A DNA stretch of 7,355 nt from Bacillota bacterium (GCA_023396215.1 JAEWWW010000131.1:1-7355); one strand, 5' to 3'; positions 1 through 5,875 are shown, counted from the first letter of the stretch. Notes: a model not told the origin generated them from the letters alone. Program-made: numbers and translations.

Positions 1-61
1 GGCTGCGCCCCGCCTAATGACCCTCTCCCGTTGAGGTAAATATGTCTATTTTCTCATTGTT

Positions 62-87
62 GGGCAATGGGAGGGGGTAGGGGGGGG
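62..87 (+). other. Potential G-quadruplex motif
   Basis: Four G-runs occur on the plus strand: 62-64, 69-71, 73-77 and 80-87, separated by loops of 4, 1 and 2 bases. This satisfies the classical G3+N1-7 pattern. It lies about 90 bp beyond the metY stop, so in the metY direction the RNA would be C-rich and the G-rich strand would be the DNA template. Formation in the cell is inference; a role in ending or pausing transcription is possible. Confidence 0.5.
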
Positions 88-129
88 CAGCATCCCGTTC
101 CAACCCCACCGGAGGCTTGGGGGGCGCAC

Positions 130-163
130 GGGGGCGGGTGTTGCCTATGCATCGCCCGCCCCC
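130..163 (-). terminator. GC stem-loop after metY, possible atypical terminator
   Basis: GGGGGCGGG (130-138) and CCCGCCCCC (155-163) are perfectly complementary over 9 bp with a 16-base loop. It lies 11 bp past the metY stop on the minus strand. In that direction no T-run follows, so it is not a textbook Rho-independent terminator. It could act as a 3'-end stabiliser or a Rho-assisted stop. It is the only strong hairpin between metY and the window edge that is close to the gene. Confidence 0.4.
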
Positions 164-173
164 AAAATAAGTA

Positions 174-1454
174 CTATATCTTTGCCAGCGCGGTCTCGAT
201 ATCCTCCAGCAGGTCGTCGATATGCTCGGTGCCGATAGAGAGGCGAATCTGCTCGGGGGTGACCCCAGCCAGCTTCTGTTCCTCTGGCGAGAGCTGCTGG
301 TGGGTGGTGGTAGCGGGGTGTATCACCAGCGACTTTGAGTCGGCTACATTGGCAAGCTGAGAGAAAATTTCAAGGCTGTCGATGAACCGGCGGGCCGCCT
401 CGGTGCCACCCTCGACGCCGAAGGTAAAGATAGAGCCCGCGCCCCCCGGCAGATACTTTTGGGCCAGTGCATAATATTTGTTGCCCTCAAGGGAGGGGTA
501 GTTCACCCACTGTACCTTGGGGTGCTTTGCAAGGGTTTCCACAATCTTTTTGGTGTTTTCCACATGGCGCTCCACCCGCAGCGAAAGGGTTTCGAGCCCC
601 TGCAAAAAGAGGAAGGCGTTGAAGGGGCTCAGCGCGCCGCCGGTGTTGCGCAGCAGGCTGACCCGCGCCTTGAAGATATAGGCGGCAGCGCCGATATCCT
701 GCGCGTAGCGGATGCCGTGGTAGCTTTCGTCGGGGGCGGTGAAATCGGGGAACCGGCCGCTGGCCGCCCAGTCAAAGTTGCCGCCGTCCACAATCACCCC
801 GCCGATGGAGGTGCCGTGCCCGCCGATGAACTTGGTGGCCGAATGCACCACGATATCCGCGCCATGCTCGATGGGCCGGATGAGGTAGGGGGTGCCGAAG
901 GTGTTATCGATGATCAGCGGAATGCCGTTTTGATGAGCGATGTCGGCCACGGCGGCAATATCCACCAGATTGATGCCGGGGTTGCCGATGGTTTCGATAA
1001 AGAGCGCCTTGGTTTCGGGGGTGATGGCGTCGGCGAAGTTTTGGGGGTCGTCGGGGTCTACCAAAATGGCTTTGACGCCCATCTTGGGCAGAGTGGTGGT
1101 GAAGAGGGTGTAGGTGCCGCCATACAGGGTGGAGGCCGACACAATGTTATCCCCGGCGCCCGCGAGGTTCAAAATGGCATAGGTGATGGCCATCATGCCC
1201 GAGGCGACGGCCAGCGCTCCCACGCCCCCCTCAAGGGCAGCGATGCGTTGCTCAAACACATCGGTGGTGGGGTTCATGATGCGGGTGTAGATGTTGCCCG
1301 CCTCCTTCAGGCCAAAGAGATTTTCGGCATGCTCGGTGTTATCAAAGACATAAGAGGTGGTCTGATAGATGGGCACTGCCCGCGCCTTGGTGGTGGGGTC
1401 GACCGACTGGCCGGCGTGCAGCTGCTTGGTTTCAAAGCGGTAATTTTTACTCAT
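174..1454 (-). CDS. metY: O-acetylhomoserine sulfhydrylase (PLP-dependent)
   Basis: Cytoplasmic PLP enzyme of the Cys/Met metabolism family that makes L-homocysteine from O-acetyl-L-homoserine and sulfide, the direct sulfhydrylation route to methionine. The 426 residues match the usual length. N-terminal FETKQLHAGQ (7-16), NIYTRIMNPT (54-63), ALAVASGMMA (80-89), IIDNTF (181-186) and the PLP-lysine motif SATKFIGGHGT (205-215, Lys208) are intact; the long family-specific insert with GRFPDFT (233-239) separates it from cystathionine gamma-synthase and beta-lyase. The C-terminal LSIGTEHIDDLLEDI (405-419) is typical. I chose the ATG at 1454 because GGAAAGG (1470-1464) sits 9 bases upstream; the ATG at 1463 abuts it with no spacing. 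The start overlaps the mnmA stop by 8 bp, so translation is probably coupled. Family assignment is firm; the exact acyl donor (acetyl versus succinyl) is inferred. Confidence 0.94.
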   Translation of the reverse strand: MSKNYRFETKQLHAGQSVDPTTKARAVPIYQTTSYVFDNTEHAENLFGLKEAGNIYTRIMNPTTDVFEQRIAALEGGVGALAVASGMMAITYAILNLAGAGDNIVSASTLYGGTYTLFTTTLPKMGVKAILVDPDDPQNFADAITPETKALFIETIGNPGINLVDIAAVADIAHQNGIPLIIDNTFGTPYLIRPIEHGADIVVHSATKFIGGHGTSIGGVIVDGGNFDWAASGRFPDFTAPDESYHGIRYAQDIGAAAYIFKARVSLLRNTGGALSPFNAFLFLQGLETLSLRVERHVENTKKIVETLAKHPKVQWVNYPSLEGNKYYALAQKYLPGGAGSIFTFGVEGGTEAARRFIDSLEIFSQLANVADSKSLVIHPATTTHQQLSPEEQKLAGVTPEQIRLSIGTEHIDDLLEDIETALAKI

Positions 1455-2568
1455 GTGGCTCATCCTTTCCTGCTGTTGGCTTTGTAGATGGTTTGTCCGT
1501 TGCGATGGTGCCGCCCCCCACCACCAGCTCGCCGTCATAAAAGACCACGGCCTGACCGGGGGTGATGGCCCGCTGTGGGCTGTCGAACTCCACCAGCAGG
1601 CGGCCGTCCTCCAGCGGGTGCAGGGTGGCGGGCTCATCGTTCTGGCGGTAGCGGGTCTTGGCGGTTACCCGCATCGGCGCGGTGAGGGCGGGGGTTGTAA
1701 TCAGGTTGACCTCCTTGGCAATCAGCCGCCTGGCAAAAAGCAGAGGGGCGTCCCCCAAGGTGACGGTGTTGGCGGCGGCGTCCTTATCCAGCACATAGAC
1801 CGGCCTGCCGAAGCCGCCAAGCCCCTTGCGCTGGCCGATGGTGTAGCGCATGACCCCCTGATGCCTGCCGATGGGGTTGCCCTCGGGGTCGATGAAGTCG
1901 CCGGGGGTGGCGGGGGTGCCGGTGTGCTGCTCGATGAAAGCGCCGTAGTCGCCGTCCGGTACAAAACAGATGTCCTGACTGTCGGGCTTGGCGGCGTTGG
2001 TCAGCCCCAGCTCACGGGCCACACTGCGCACCTGTGGCTTATCCAGCTCACCCAGGGGGAATAGGGTGTGGGCCAGCTGCTCCTGCGTCAGGCAGTAGAG
2101 GGCGTAGGTTTGGTCCTTGGCGCTGTCGAAGGGGCGCTTCAGCAGGTATCGCCCGCTGGCGTCGTCGTAAGCGACGCGGGCATAGTGCCCGGTGGCGATA
2201 TAGTGGTGGTCCAGCAATAGGGCGCGCTCCAGCAAAGCCGAAAACTTGATAAACCGGTTGCAGTCGATGCAAGGATTGGGGGTGCGGCCCTCGAGGTACT
2301 GCCGGGTAAACCGCTCCATTACGTCCTGCATAAACCGCTCGCGAAAGTTGAAAACATGATGGTCAAAGCCGAGGGCGAGGGCCACGCTGCGGGCGTCCTG
2401 CACGTCGGCCAGCGAGCAGCAGGTCTTTTGCTTGAGCCCCACCACATCGGCGTTGTCAAACAGCCGCAGGGTCACGCCGCTGACCTCATAGCCCTGCCGC
2501 TGCAGCAGCGCGGCGGCAACCGAGCTGTCCACTCCACCGCTCATGGCGACCAGTACTTTATTATTCAA
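1447..2568 (-). CDS. mnmA: tRNA-specific 2-thiouridylase MnmA
   Basis: Uses ATP and persulfide sulfur relayed from a cysteine desulfurase to thiolate U34 of Lys, Glu and Gln tRNAs in the cytoplasm. The 373 residues match the family. The ATP-binding PP-loop is SGGVDSS (10-16); the two catalytic cysteines are Cys100 in NPCIDCN and Cys201 in DICFVPDGDY; IATGHYAR (124-131), KDQTYALY (151-158) and YTIGQRKGLG (242-251) are all present. Residues 357-373 form a Lys/Thr/Pro-rich hydrophilic tail whose last codons overlap the metY start. The start is TTG at 2568; AAGGAGG (2585-2579) lies 10 bases upstream and no ATG fits as well. It is first gene of a minus-strand operon with metY, joining two sulfur-consuming enzymes. 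No cysteine desulfurase gene is visible in the window, so the sulfur donor must be encoded elsewhere. Confidence 0.96.
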   Translation of the reverse strand: MNNKVLVAMSGGVDSSVAAALLQRQGYEVSGVTLRLFDNADVVGLKQKTCCSLADVQDARSVALALGFDHHVFNFRERFMQDVMERFTRQYLEGRTPNPCIDCNRFIKFSALLERALLLDHHYIATGHYARVAYDDASGRYLLKRPFDSAKDQTYALYCLTQEQLAHTLFPLGELDKPQVRSVARELGLTNAAKPDSQDICFVPDGDYGAFIEQHTGTPATPGDFIDPEGNPIGRHQGVMRYTIGQRKGLGGFGRPVYVLDKDAAANTVTLGDAPLLFARRLIAKEVNLITTPALTAPMRVTAKTRYRQNDEPATLHPLEDGRLLVEFDSPQRAITPGQAVVFYDGELVVGGGTIATDKPSTKPTAGKDEPHE

Positions 2569-2578
2569 AACGATAATT

Positions 2579-2585
2579 CCTCCTT
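2579..2585 (-). promoter_or_regulatory. Strong ribosome binding site of mnmA
   Basis: AAGGAGG on the minus strand is a full match to the anti-Shine-Dalgarno core and lies 10 bases before the TTG at 2568. It decides that start, since the codon itself is weak. Confidence 0.85.
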
Positions 2586-2650
2586 AAAAGCGCATCGGGA
2601 AAAAGCCCCCGCGGTGGGGATGCCAAACTGCGCACGAGGCTATTACCATG

Positions 2651-2666
2651 TAATCATATATGATTA
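2651..2666. promoter_or_regulatory. Perfect 16-bp palindromic operator of the mnmA-metY operon
   Basis: TAATCATATATGATTA is a perfect palindrome of two 8-base halves in an otherwise GC-rich interval. It starts about 5 bp downstream of the mnmA -10 box and so covers the predicted transcription start. That position suits a dimeric repressor that blocks polymerase. The TAAT...ATTA ends are reminiscent of Rrf2-family (CymR/IscR-like) sites that control sulfur genes, but this family assignment is inference. Confidence 0.65.
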
Positions 2667-2671
2667 AAGGG

Positions 2672-2700
2672 ATTATAGCATCGGCACAGCAGGCTGTCAA
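2672..2700 (-). promoter_or_regulatory. Consensus sigmaA promoter of mnmA-metY
   Basis: On the minus strand TTGACA (2700-2695) and TATAAT (2677-2672) are separated by exactly 17 bp, and TGC precedes the -10, giving an extended -10 as well. Every element is consensus, which predicts very strong transcription unless repressed. The predicted start is near 2665, giving a leader of about 97 nt before the TTG. Confidence 0.9.
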
Positions 2701-2942
2701 TATGCAAAGCAGATATTATTTTTGCAGACGGCCACTCCGGCTGCGGGCCTCTTAAAGTAAGGCTGCACCCGTTGGGGCCATATATAAGGTTATAACATAA
2801 AATGCGCCCACAGAAAAGCCCGGCCGCCAAAAGGGCTCCAAAATAGCGGCAGATGCCCCGCAAAAGGCCCGCCCCCGGCCAGAGGGTAGCGATATTCACA
2901 AAAGCTGGCGAGAATGTGAAATAATTGTCTAAGTCTGGAATA
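2701..2942. other. Intergenic region between divergent operons
   Basis: No gene is supported. A minus-strand open frame from a GTG at 2899 runs to 2654 but has no ribosome site and overlaps the mnmA promoter. Only small stems are visible, such as TGCAAA/TTTGCA (2702-2725 area) and AGCCC/GGGCT (2818-2838 area). AT-rich patches around 2779-2803 have no well-placed -35 partner. Confidence 0.5.
2895..2920. promoter_or_regulatory. TTCACA-N14-TGTGAA inverted repeat
   Basis: Six-base inverted arms (2895-2900 and 2915-2920) lie about 23 bp upstream of the -35 box of the plus-strand promoter at 2943. The location would suit an activator or a repressor site. The arms are short and the match could be chance. 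Confidence 0.25.
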
Positions 2943-2971
2943 TTGATAAAATTTTAACGGCAAGCTATAAT
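2943..2971 (+). promoter_or_regulatory. Near-consensus sigmaA promoter P1 of the leader RNA / radical SAM gene
   Basis: TTGATA (2943-2948) and TATAAT (2966-2971) are spaced by exactly 17 bp; the single departure from consensus is T for C in the -35. Predicted start is near 2978. This promoter lies some 300 bp ahead of the next coding start, so it must make a long untranslated RNA. Confidence 0.82.
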
Positions 2972-3064
2972 AGTTACAGACAAGTAAAGAAAAGACCACA
3001 GACCGGTTTAGCCGCCGTTTTTGGTCGGGGGGCCGATAAACAGCTGCGGGCTGGATTGCTTTTC

Positions 3065-3106
3065 TTTCTTCTCTTCACTTTCTTCTCTTCACTTTCTTCT
3101 CATTTC
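3065..3106 (+). repeat. 14-bp pyrimidine tandem repeat, about 3 copies
   Basis: TTTCTTCTCTTCAC occurs exactly at 3065-3078 and 3079-3092; a third degenerate copy (3093-3106) shares its first nine bases. The repeats lie within a pure C/T-dominated tract of about 50 bases just before the terminator hairpin. In RNA this tract is unstructured unless it pairs with the purine-rich 5' end of the same leader. Copy number could vary by slippage. Confidence 0.85.
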
Positions 3107-3114
3107 TTTTCTGC

Positions 3115-3150
3115 GGACTGGGCTTAGGTAAGCCTGGTCCTTTTTCTTTT
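3115..3150 (+). terminator. Rho-independent terminator in the leader
   Basis: GGACTGGGCTT (3115-3125) pairs with AAGCCTGGTCC (3130-3140) over 11 positions, two of them G-U, around an AGGT loop, and is followed directly by TTTTTCTTTT. It is on the plus strand, downstream of P1 and about 120 bp before the radical SAM start, so it would end P1 transcripts early or act as an attenuator. Confidence 0.82.
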
Positions 3151-3178
3151 ATAAAATTGGAGCAGTCAAGGCTGCGGC

Positions 3179-3206
3179 TTTACTTTGGGGCGGTTATCGG
3201 TATAAT
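3179..3206 (+). promoter_or_regulatory. Candidate second promoter P2 of the radical SAM gene
   Basis: TATAAT (3201-3206) is a perfect -10. The best -35 is TTTACT (3179-3184) at 16 bp, four of six matches. It lies beyond the leader terminator and so could drive the coding gene independently. The predicted early RNA folds into a GC stem (GCCGCC 3216-3221 with GGCGGC 3234-3239). The block 3199-3221 recurs upstream of the nitroreductase gene. Confidence 0.5.
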
Positions 3207-3272
3207 AATAACAGTGCCGCCGCCGGTAAAAGGGGCGGCTCATACCATCAACTGTTTTTATGGAGAAGCGTT

Positions 3273-5024
3273 GTGAATCAGCCCTTTGCCGTTATCGGCA
3301 CCCTCAACTCAAAATATATTCATTCGTCGCTGGCCCCATGGTGTTTGCTGGCCGGTCTGGCCGCCTACAGCGCCGCTCCGGATGCCGCCGTGGTGGTGGA
3401 GGGCACCATCAACGAGCCGCTGCAGGATGTGGCGCAGCGAATTGCCCGGCACAGCCCCCGGCTGGTGGGGCTGAGCTGCTATATCTGGAACATCACCGCC
3501 ACCCTTGAGCTGGTGGCCCTGCTGAAGGAGCAACTACCCCAAGTGGTGGTTGTATTGGGCGGGCCGGAGGTCAGCTACCGCGCGGCGGCCCTGCTGGAAC
3601 AGTACCCGCCGGTGGACTATATCATCGCGGGGGAAGGGGAGCAGCCCTTTGCCCAACTGGCCGACGCCCTGATGCGGGGGCGCAGCCCCCATGGCCTGCC
3701 GGGGCTCTGCTACCGCGGCCCGCAGGGGCCGGTAGCCACCCCGCCCCATACCCCCCGGCAGCAGCCCCCCAGCCCTTATACCGACGCCTACCTGCGGGCG
3801 GTCAAGGGGCGCATCGCCTACCTTGAAACCAGCCGGGGCTGCCCCTACTCCTGTGCCTTCTGCCTTTCGGGGCGGTGCGGCGGGGTGCGCTTTTTTGATG
3901 TGGAGCAGGCGAAAAACCACCTGACGGCCATTGCCAACAGCGGCGCACGCACCATCAAGCTGGTGGACCGCACCTTTAACGCCCACCGCAAGCGGGCAAA
4001 GGAGCTGTTTGCCTTTATTATTGCCAACCACGGCCGGCTTTGGCCAGAGGATGTGGCCTTTCATTTCGAGATCGCGGGGGATATTCTGGATGGGGAAACC
4101 CTCGACCTGCTGGCGACCGCCCCGCCCGGCGCCATCCAGTTGGAGGTGGGGCTGCAAAGCTTCAATTCCGATACGCTGGAGCGCATCCACCGCAAAACAG
4201 ATACCACCCGCCTGACGGACAACCTGCGCTGCCTCATCGGGGCGGGCAATATGCATATCCACATCGACCTCATCGCCGGGCTGCCGGGGGAAGACTGGCC
4301 CAGCCTTGCCCGCAGCTTTGATATCGCTTATGGCCTGCGGCCACATATGCTGCAATTCGGTTTTTTGAAGCTGCTGCATGGTGCGCCCATGCGGGAAGAC
4401 CCCGCCGCCTACCCCTGCTCCTATGACCCGCTGCCGCCCTATGAGGTGCGGCAGACTCCGTGGCTCACCGCAGAGCAACTGGAGGAGCTGCACCACCTGG
4501 AGGACGCGCTGGAGCGCCTCTACAACAGCGGCCGCTTTCGTCGCACGCTGGAGTATTTGCTGGTGCAAACCGGCCTGCCGCCCTTCGAGCTGTTTTACCG
4601 CTTCGGCCTGTTTGCGGCATCGCAGGGGTCTGTGCGCCCCATGCTGGACGATTATACCGCGCTGGTTTTCAACTACTTTCGAGAGCAGCCGGGGGTTGAC
4701 CCCCGCGTGCTGCGGGATGTGATGCTTTGCGACCGTCTGGCCACCAATGCGTCGGGGCGGCTGCCTCCCGTGCTGTACGAGGGCGACCCCGCCATCAAAA
4801 AGGCCCGCATGGCGCTGGACGCAAAGGCCGAAACCCGCCGCCCTCCGGGGCTGCGCCGGGGGCTGGCCCTGCTCTATGCCAGCGGGGAGGTGGCCTACGC
4901 CGATTATGACAAAAAGCACCCGGTAACAGGGGAGTACCCGTTGCAGAGACTGCCCCTCGACGCGGTCTTACACCCCGGTGCGGAGGCAAAGGGCCAGCCG
5001 TCGCCGGAAGATGCCCGCAATTGA
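3273..5024 (+). CDS. B12-binding-type radical SAM protein, DUF4080-like
   Basis: Probable cytoplasmic radical S-adenosylmethionine enzyme of unknown substrate. Residues 1-150 look like the Rossmann-type cobalamin-binding domain of class B enzymes: VGLSCYIWN (65-73), VVLGGPEVS (93-101), DYIIAGEGEQPF (115-126). The classical DxHxxG cobalamin ligand motif is not evident. The radical SAM core follows, with the iron-sulfur motif RGCPYSCAFC (Cys190, Cys194, Cys197, CX3CX2C), the strand motif EVGLQSFN (291-298) and HIDLIAGLPGED (330-341). Residues about 400-560 form the extra C-terminal region seen in DUF4080 proteins, starting LTAEQLEELHHLEDALERLY. The GTG start at 3273 has GGAG (3262-3265) 7 bases upstream. 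It stands alone between its own promoter and terminator. Family membership is firm; methyltransferase, cyclase or other activity cannot be assigned. Confidence 0.85.
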   Translation: MNQPFAVIGTLNSKYIHSSLAPWCLLAGLAAYSAAPDAAVVVEGTINEPLQDVAQRIARHSPRLVGLSCYIWNITATLELVALLKEQLPQVVVVLGGPEVSYRAAALLEQYPPVDYIIAGEGEQPFAQLADALMRGRSPHGLPGLCYRGPQGPVATPPHTPRQQPPSPYTDAYLRAVKGRIAYLETSRGCPYSCAFCLSGRCGGVRFFDVEQAKNHLTAIANSGARTIKLVDRTFNAHRKRAKELFAFIIANHGRLWPEDVAFHFEIAGDILDGETLDLLATAPPGAIQLEVGLQSFNSDTLERIHRKTDTTRLTDNLRCLIGAGNMHIHIDLIAGLPGEDWPSLARSFDIAYGLRPHMLQFGFLKLLHGAPMREDPAAYPCSYDPLPPYEVRQTPWLTAEQLEELHHLEDALERLYNSGRFRRTLEYLLVQTGLPPFELFYRFGLFAASQGSVRPMLDDYTALVFNYFREQPGVDPRVLRDVMLCDRLATNASGRLPPVLYEGDPAIKKARMALDAKAETRRPPGLRRGLALLYASGEVAYADYDKKHPVTGEYPLQRLPLDAVLHPGAEAKGQPSPEDARN

Positions 5025-5032
5025 TTTTTATG

Positions 5033-5077
5033 AAAAATCCCTCAAAACGCGTTTTGTAGCCGCTTTGGGGGATTTTT
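5033..5077 (+). terminator. Rho-independent terminator of the radical SAM gene
   Basis: AAAAATCCCTCAAA (5033-5046) pairs with TTTGGGGGATTTTT (5064-5077), 14 positions with one G-U wobble, loop of 17 bases. The stem ends in a T-run and begins with an A-run, so it could work in both directions. It lies 8 bp after the stop codon. Confidence 0.85.
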
Positions 5078-5127
5078 CCCACTTTTAGCGGATTGCCCCG
5101 GCAGGCAGAATAGCAGCCGCGTTTTTT

Positions 5128-5136
5128 TGATATACT
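5128..5136 (+). promoter_or_regulatory. Extended -10 promoter candidate for the HMA-like gene
   Basis: TGATATACT gives a TGn-extended -10 (TATACT, one mismatch). No recognisable -35 lies 16-18 bp upstream. The predicted start near 5143 would leave a leader of only about 15 nt, just enough for the ribosome site. Confidence 0.4.
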
Positions 5137-5157
5137 AGCTAAAAGGGGTGAATTTAA

Positions 5158-5397
5158 GTGGCAAAGGCAAGCGTCTATTTTAAAACCTATAACATCAAGG
5201 ACCGGTACGATGAACGGCAGGTGAAGGAGGGACTGGATACTCTGCCCGGGGTCATTTCGGTAAGCGTCAACCGCGAAAAAGCAACCCTTGCGGTGGATTA
5301 TGACAGCACCGGCACCCACAGTGAGCGCATTCAGAACACCTTAAAGCTGATGGGGTATGATGCGGCCATCACCCAGCAGGAAACCCATATTATGTAG
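5158..5397 (+). CDS. Small ferredoxin-like (HMA-like) domain protein without CxxC
   Basis: A 79-residue soluble protein whose pattern fits the beta-alpha-beta-beta-alpha-beta fold of heavy-metal-associated domains: strand SVYFKTY (5-11), helix ERQVKEGLDTL (19-29), PGVISVSVNREKATLAVDYD (30-49, the family's xGVxxVxVN turn), then a helix SERIQNTLKLMGYDA (55-69). The MxCxxC metal loop that HMA copper chaperones carry after the first strand is absent; the protein has no cysteine at all, so metal transport in the usual way is unlikely. The start is GTG at 5158 with AAAAGGGG (5141-5148) 9 bases upstream. A 44-residue gene follows 23 bp later with its own ribosome site. Likely a regulatory, binding or structural role; function unknown. 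Confidence 0.75.
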   Translation: MAKASVYFKTYNIKDRYDERQVKEGLDTLPGVISVSVNREKATLAVDYDSTGTHSERIQNTLKLMGYDAAITQQETHIM

Positions 5398-5420
5398 CGC
5401 AGGCGCAAAGGAGAATAAAA

Positions 5421-5555
5421 ATGCCCAAGGATAGCCAACCCGATAACAAACAGGCCCGCAAAGCAAAGGCCAACGGGCAGACCCCTATTACCCGGGAAAA
5501 CCAGAACCAAAACAAAAACGCCAAAAAGCAATCGGTAAAAAACAACGATGTTTAA
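5421..5555 (+). CDS. 44-residue hydrophilic microprotein
   Basis: Unrecognised. It starts with ATG at 5421 behind AAAGGAGA (5408-5415), a strong ribosome site with 5 bases spacing, and ends in TAA. The product MPKDSQPDNKQ... has 8 Lys, 8 Asn and 6 Gln, very few hydrophobic residues and no cysteine, and should be disordered. Codons are more AT-rich than in the flanking genes, mostly because of AAA/AAC/CAA use. It lies 23 bp after the HMA-like gene and before a terminator, so they likely share a transcript. The composition loosely recalls small spore or nucleic-acid-binding proteins of Bacillota, but no family motif is seen and that remains a guess. It could be chance, but the ribosome site argues for translation. 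Confidence 0.6.
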   Translation: MPKDSQPDNKQARKAKANGQTPITRENQNQNKNAKKQSVKNNDV

Positions 5556-5643
5556 AGCAGGTTTGGCAGCGGAGCAATCCTCCCCTTGCAGCGCAGGGCG
5601 GCGGTTTTAGGCCTTTTACAGACTCTAAGCATATGGAAGCAAG

Positions 5644-5676
5644 GGCAGGCGGCAAGGTATGCTGCCTGCCTTTGTT
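5644..5676 (+). terminator. Probable Rho-independent terminator
   Basis: GGCAGGCGGCA (5644-5654) pairs with TGCTGCCTGCC (5660-5670), 11 positions with one G-U, loop AGGTA, followed by TTTGTT. The T-run is short, so efficiency may be moderate. It closes the HMA-like/microprotein transcript about 90 bp after the last stop. Confidence 0.65.
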
Positions 5677-5875
5677 CGGTTCGCAGCGGATAAGAATGCA
5701 GGGTATTGCAAAGGATGCGGAAATGGCGGGGGTGTGCAAAAAGGCCCTGTCGGACCTTGTGTGTTGCTTATAGGGCCGTGCATGTAGGGGGCGATACCCA
5801 TTAAAATTACAAAGTATTGTTATAGGTGGTTGGTGCTGGTTCTCTGAACAGGACATATTTTTCTGTCGGCGGGTA

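Larger units (their letters stand above)
1..173. other. Intergenic region downstream of metY
   Basis: No gene is supported here. The stretch has strong strand asymmetry: the plus strand is G-rich between 62 and 138. It holds an inverted repeat (21-33 with 65-77, 13 positions of which two are G-T wobbles, loop of 31 nt), a four-run G-quadruplex motif (62-87) and a 9-bp perfect stem-loop (130-163). The short plus-strand open frame at 67-360 has no ribosome site and mostly lies antisense to metY. The upstream boundary of this interval is outside the window. Confidence 0.6.
2978..3150 (+). ncRNA. Candidate attenuator leader or small RNA
   Basis: A strong promoter (2943-2971) and a Rho-independent terminator (3115-3150) bracket about 170 nt with no ATG. 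The 5' end is purine-rich: AAAGAAAAG (2986-2994) is exactly complementary to CTTTTCTTT (3059-3067), and a 13-base version pairs with two mismatches to each of the 14-bp pyrimidine repeats, so several alternative folds compete. GACCGGTTT near 3001 could also pair imperfectly with the 3' arm of the terminator, a possible antiterminator. It does not match any riboswitch, T-box or 6S RNA pattern I can recognise. Whether it is a stand-alone RNA or a read-through leader for the radical SAM gene cannot be told from sequence. Confidence 0.55.

Noticed and set aside
459..1487. Long plus-strand open frame (342 codons) opposite metY
   Set aside because: It is antisense to a clear PLP enzyme, has glycine/valine-rich low-complexity translation with no family motif, and arises from the GC-rich codon pattern of metY.
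1455..1637. Longer N-terminus for metY
   Set aside because: The extension lies in the mnmA coding sequence, translates to Trp/Ser/Thr-rich shadow, and lacks a ribosome site; the ATG at 1454 gives the usual family N-terminus.
2586..2665. SAM riboswitch or T-box in the mnmA-metY leader
   Set aside because: Leader is only about 80-100 nt, with no terminator hairpin, K-turn pattern or T-box sequence visible.
2654..2899. Minus-strand frame with hydrophobic stretches upstream of mnmA
   Set aside because: The GTG start has no ribosome site and the frame runs through the consensus mnmA promoter and operator.
3065..3106. CRISPR-like array
   Set aside because: The repeats are contiguous 14-mers with no spacers and low complexity.
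3021..3131. 36-codon TTG-initiated frame within the leader, a possible leader peptide
   Set aside because: It is in frame to a TAA in the terminator hairpin, but no ribosome site precedes it and the pyrimidine tract is free of stops by composition.
3534..4919. Long minus-strand open frame (461 codons) opposite the radical SAM gene
   Set aside because: Composition is typical of an antisense shadow (Gln/Gly/Ala-rich), no ribosome site is seen, and the plus-strand protein has intact motifs.
5488..5856. Minus-strand 122-codon frame in the gap before the nitroreductase gene
   Set aside because: No ribosome site before the ATG at 5856, Cys/Pro/His-rich translation without a family pattern, and it crosses the terminator and the microprotein gene.
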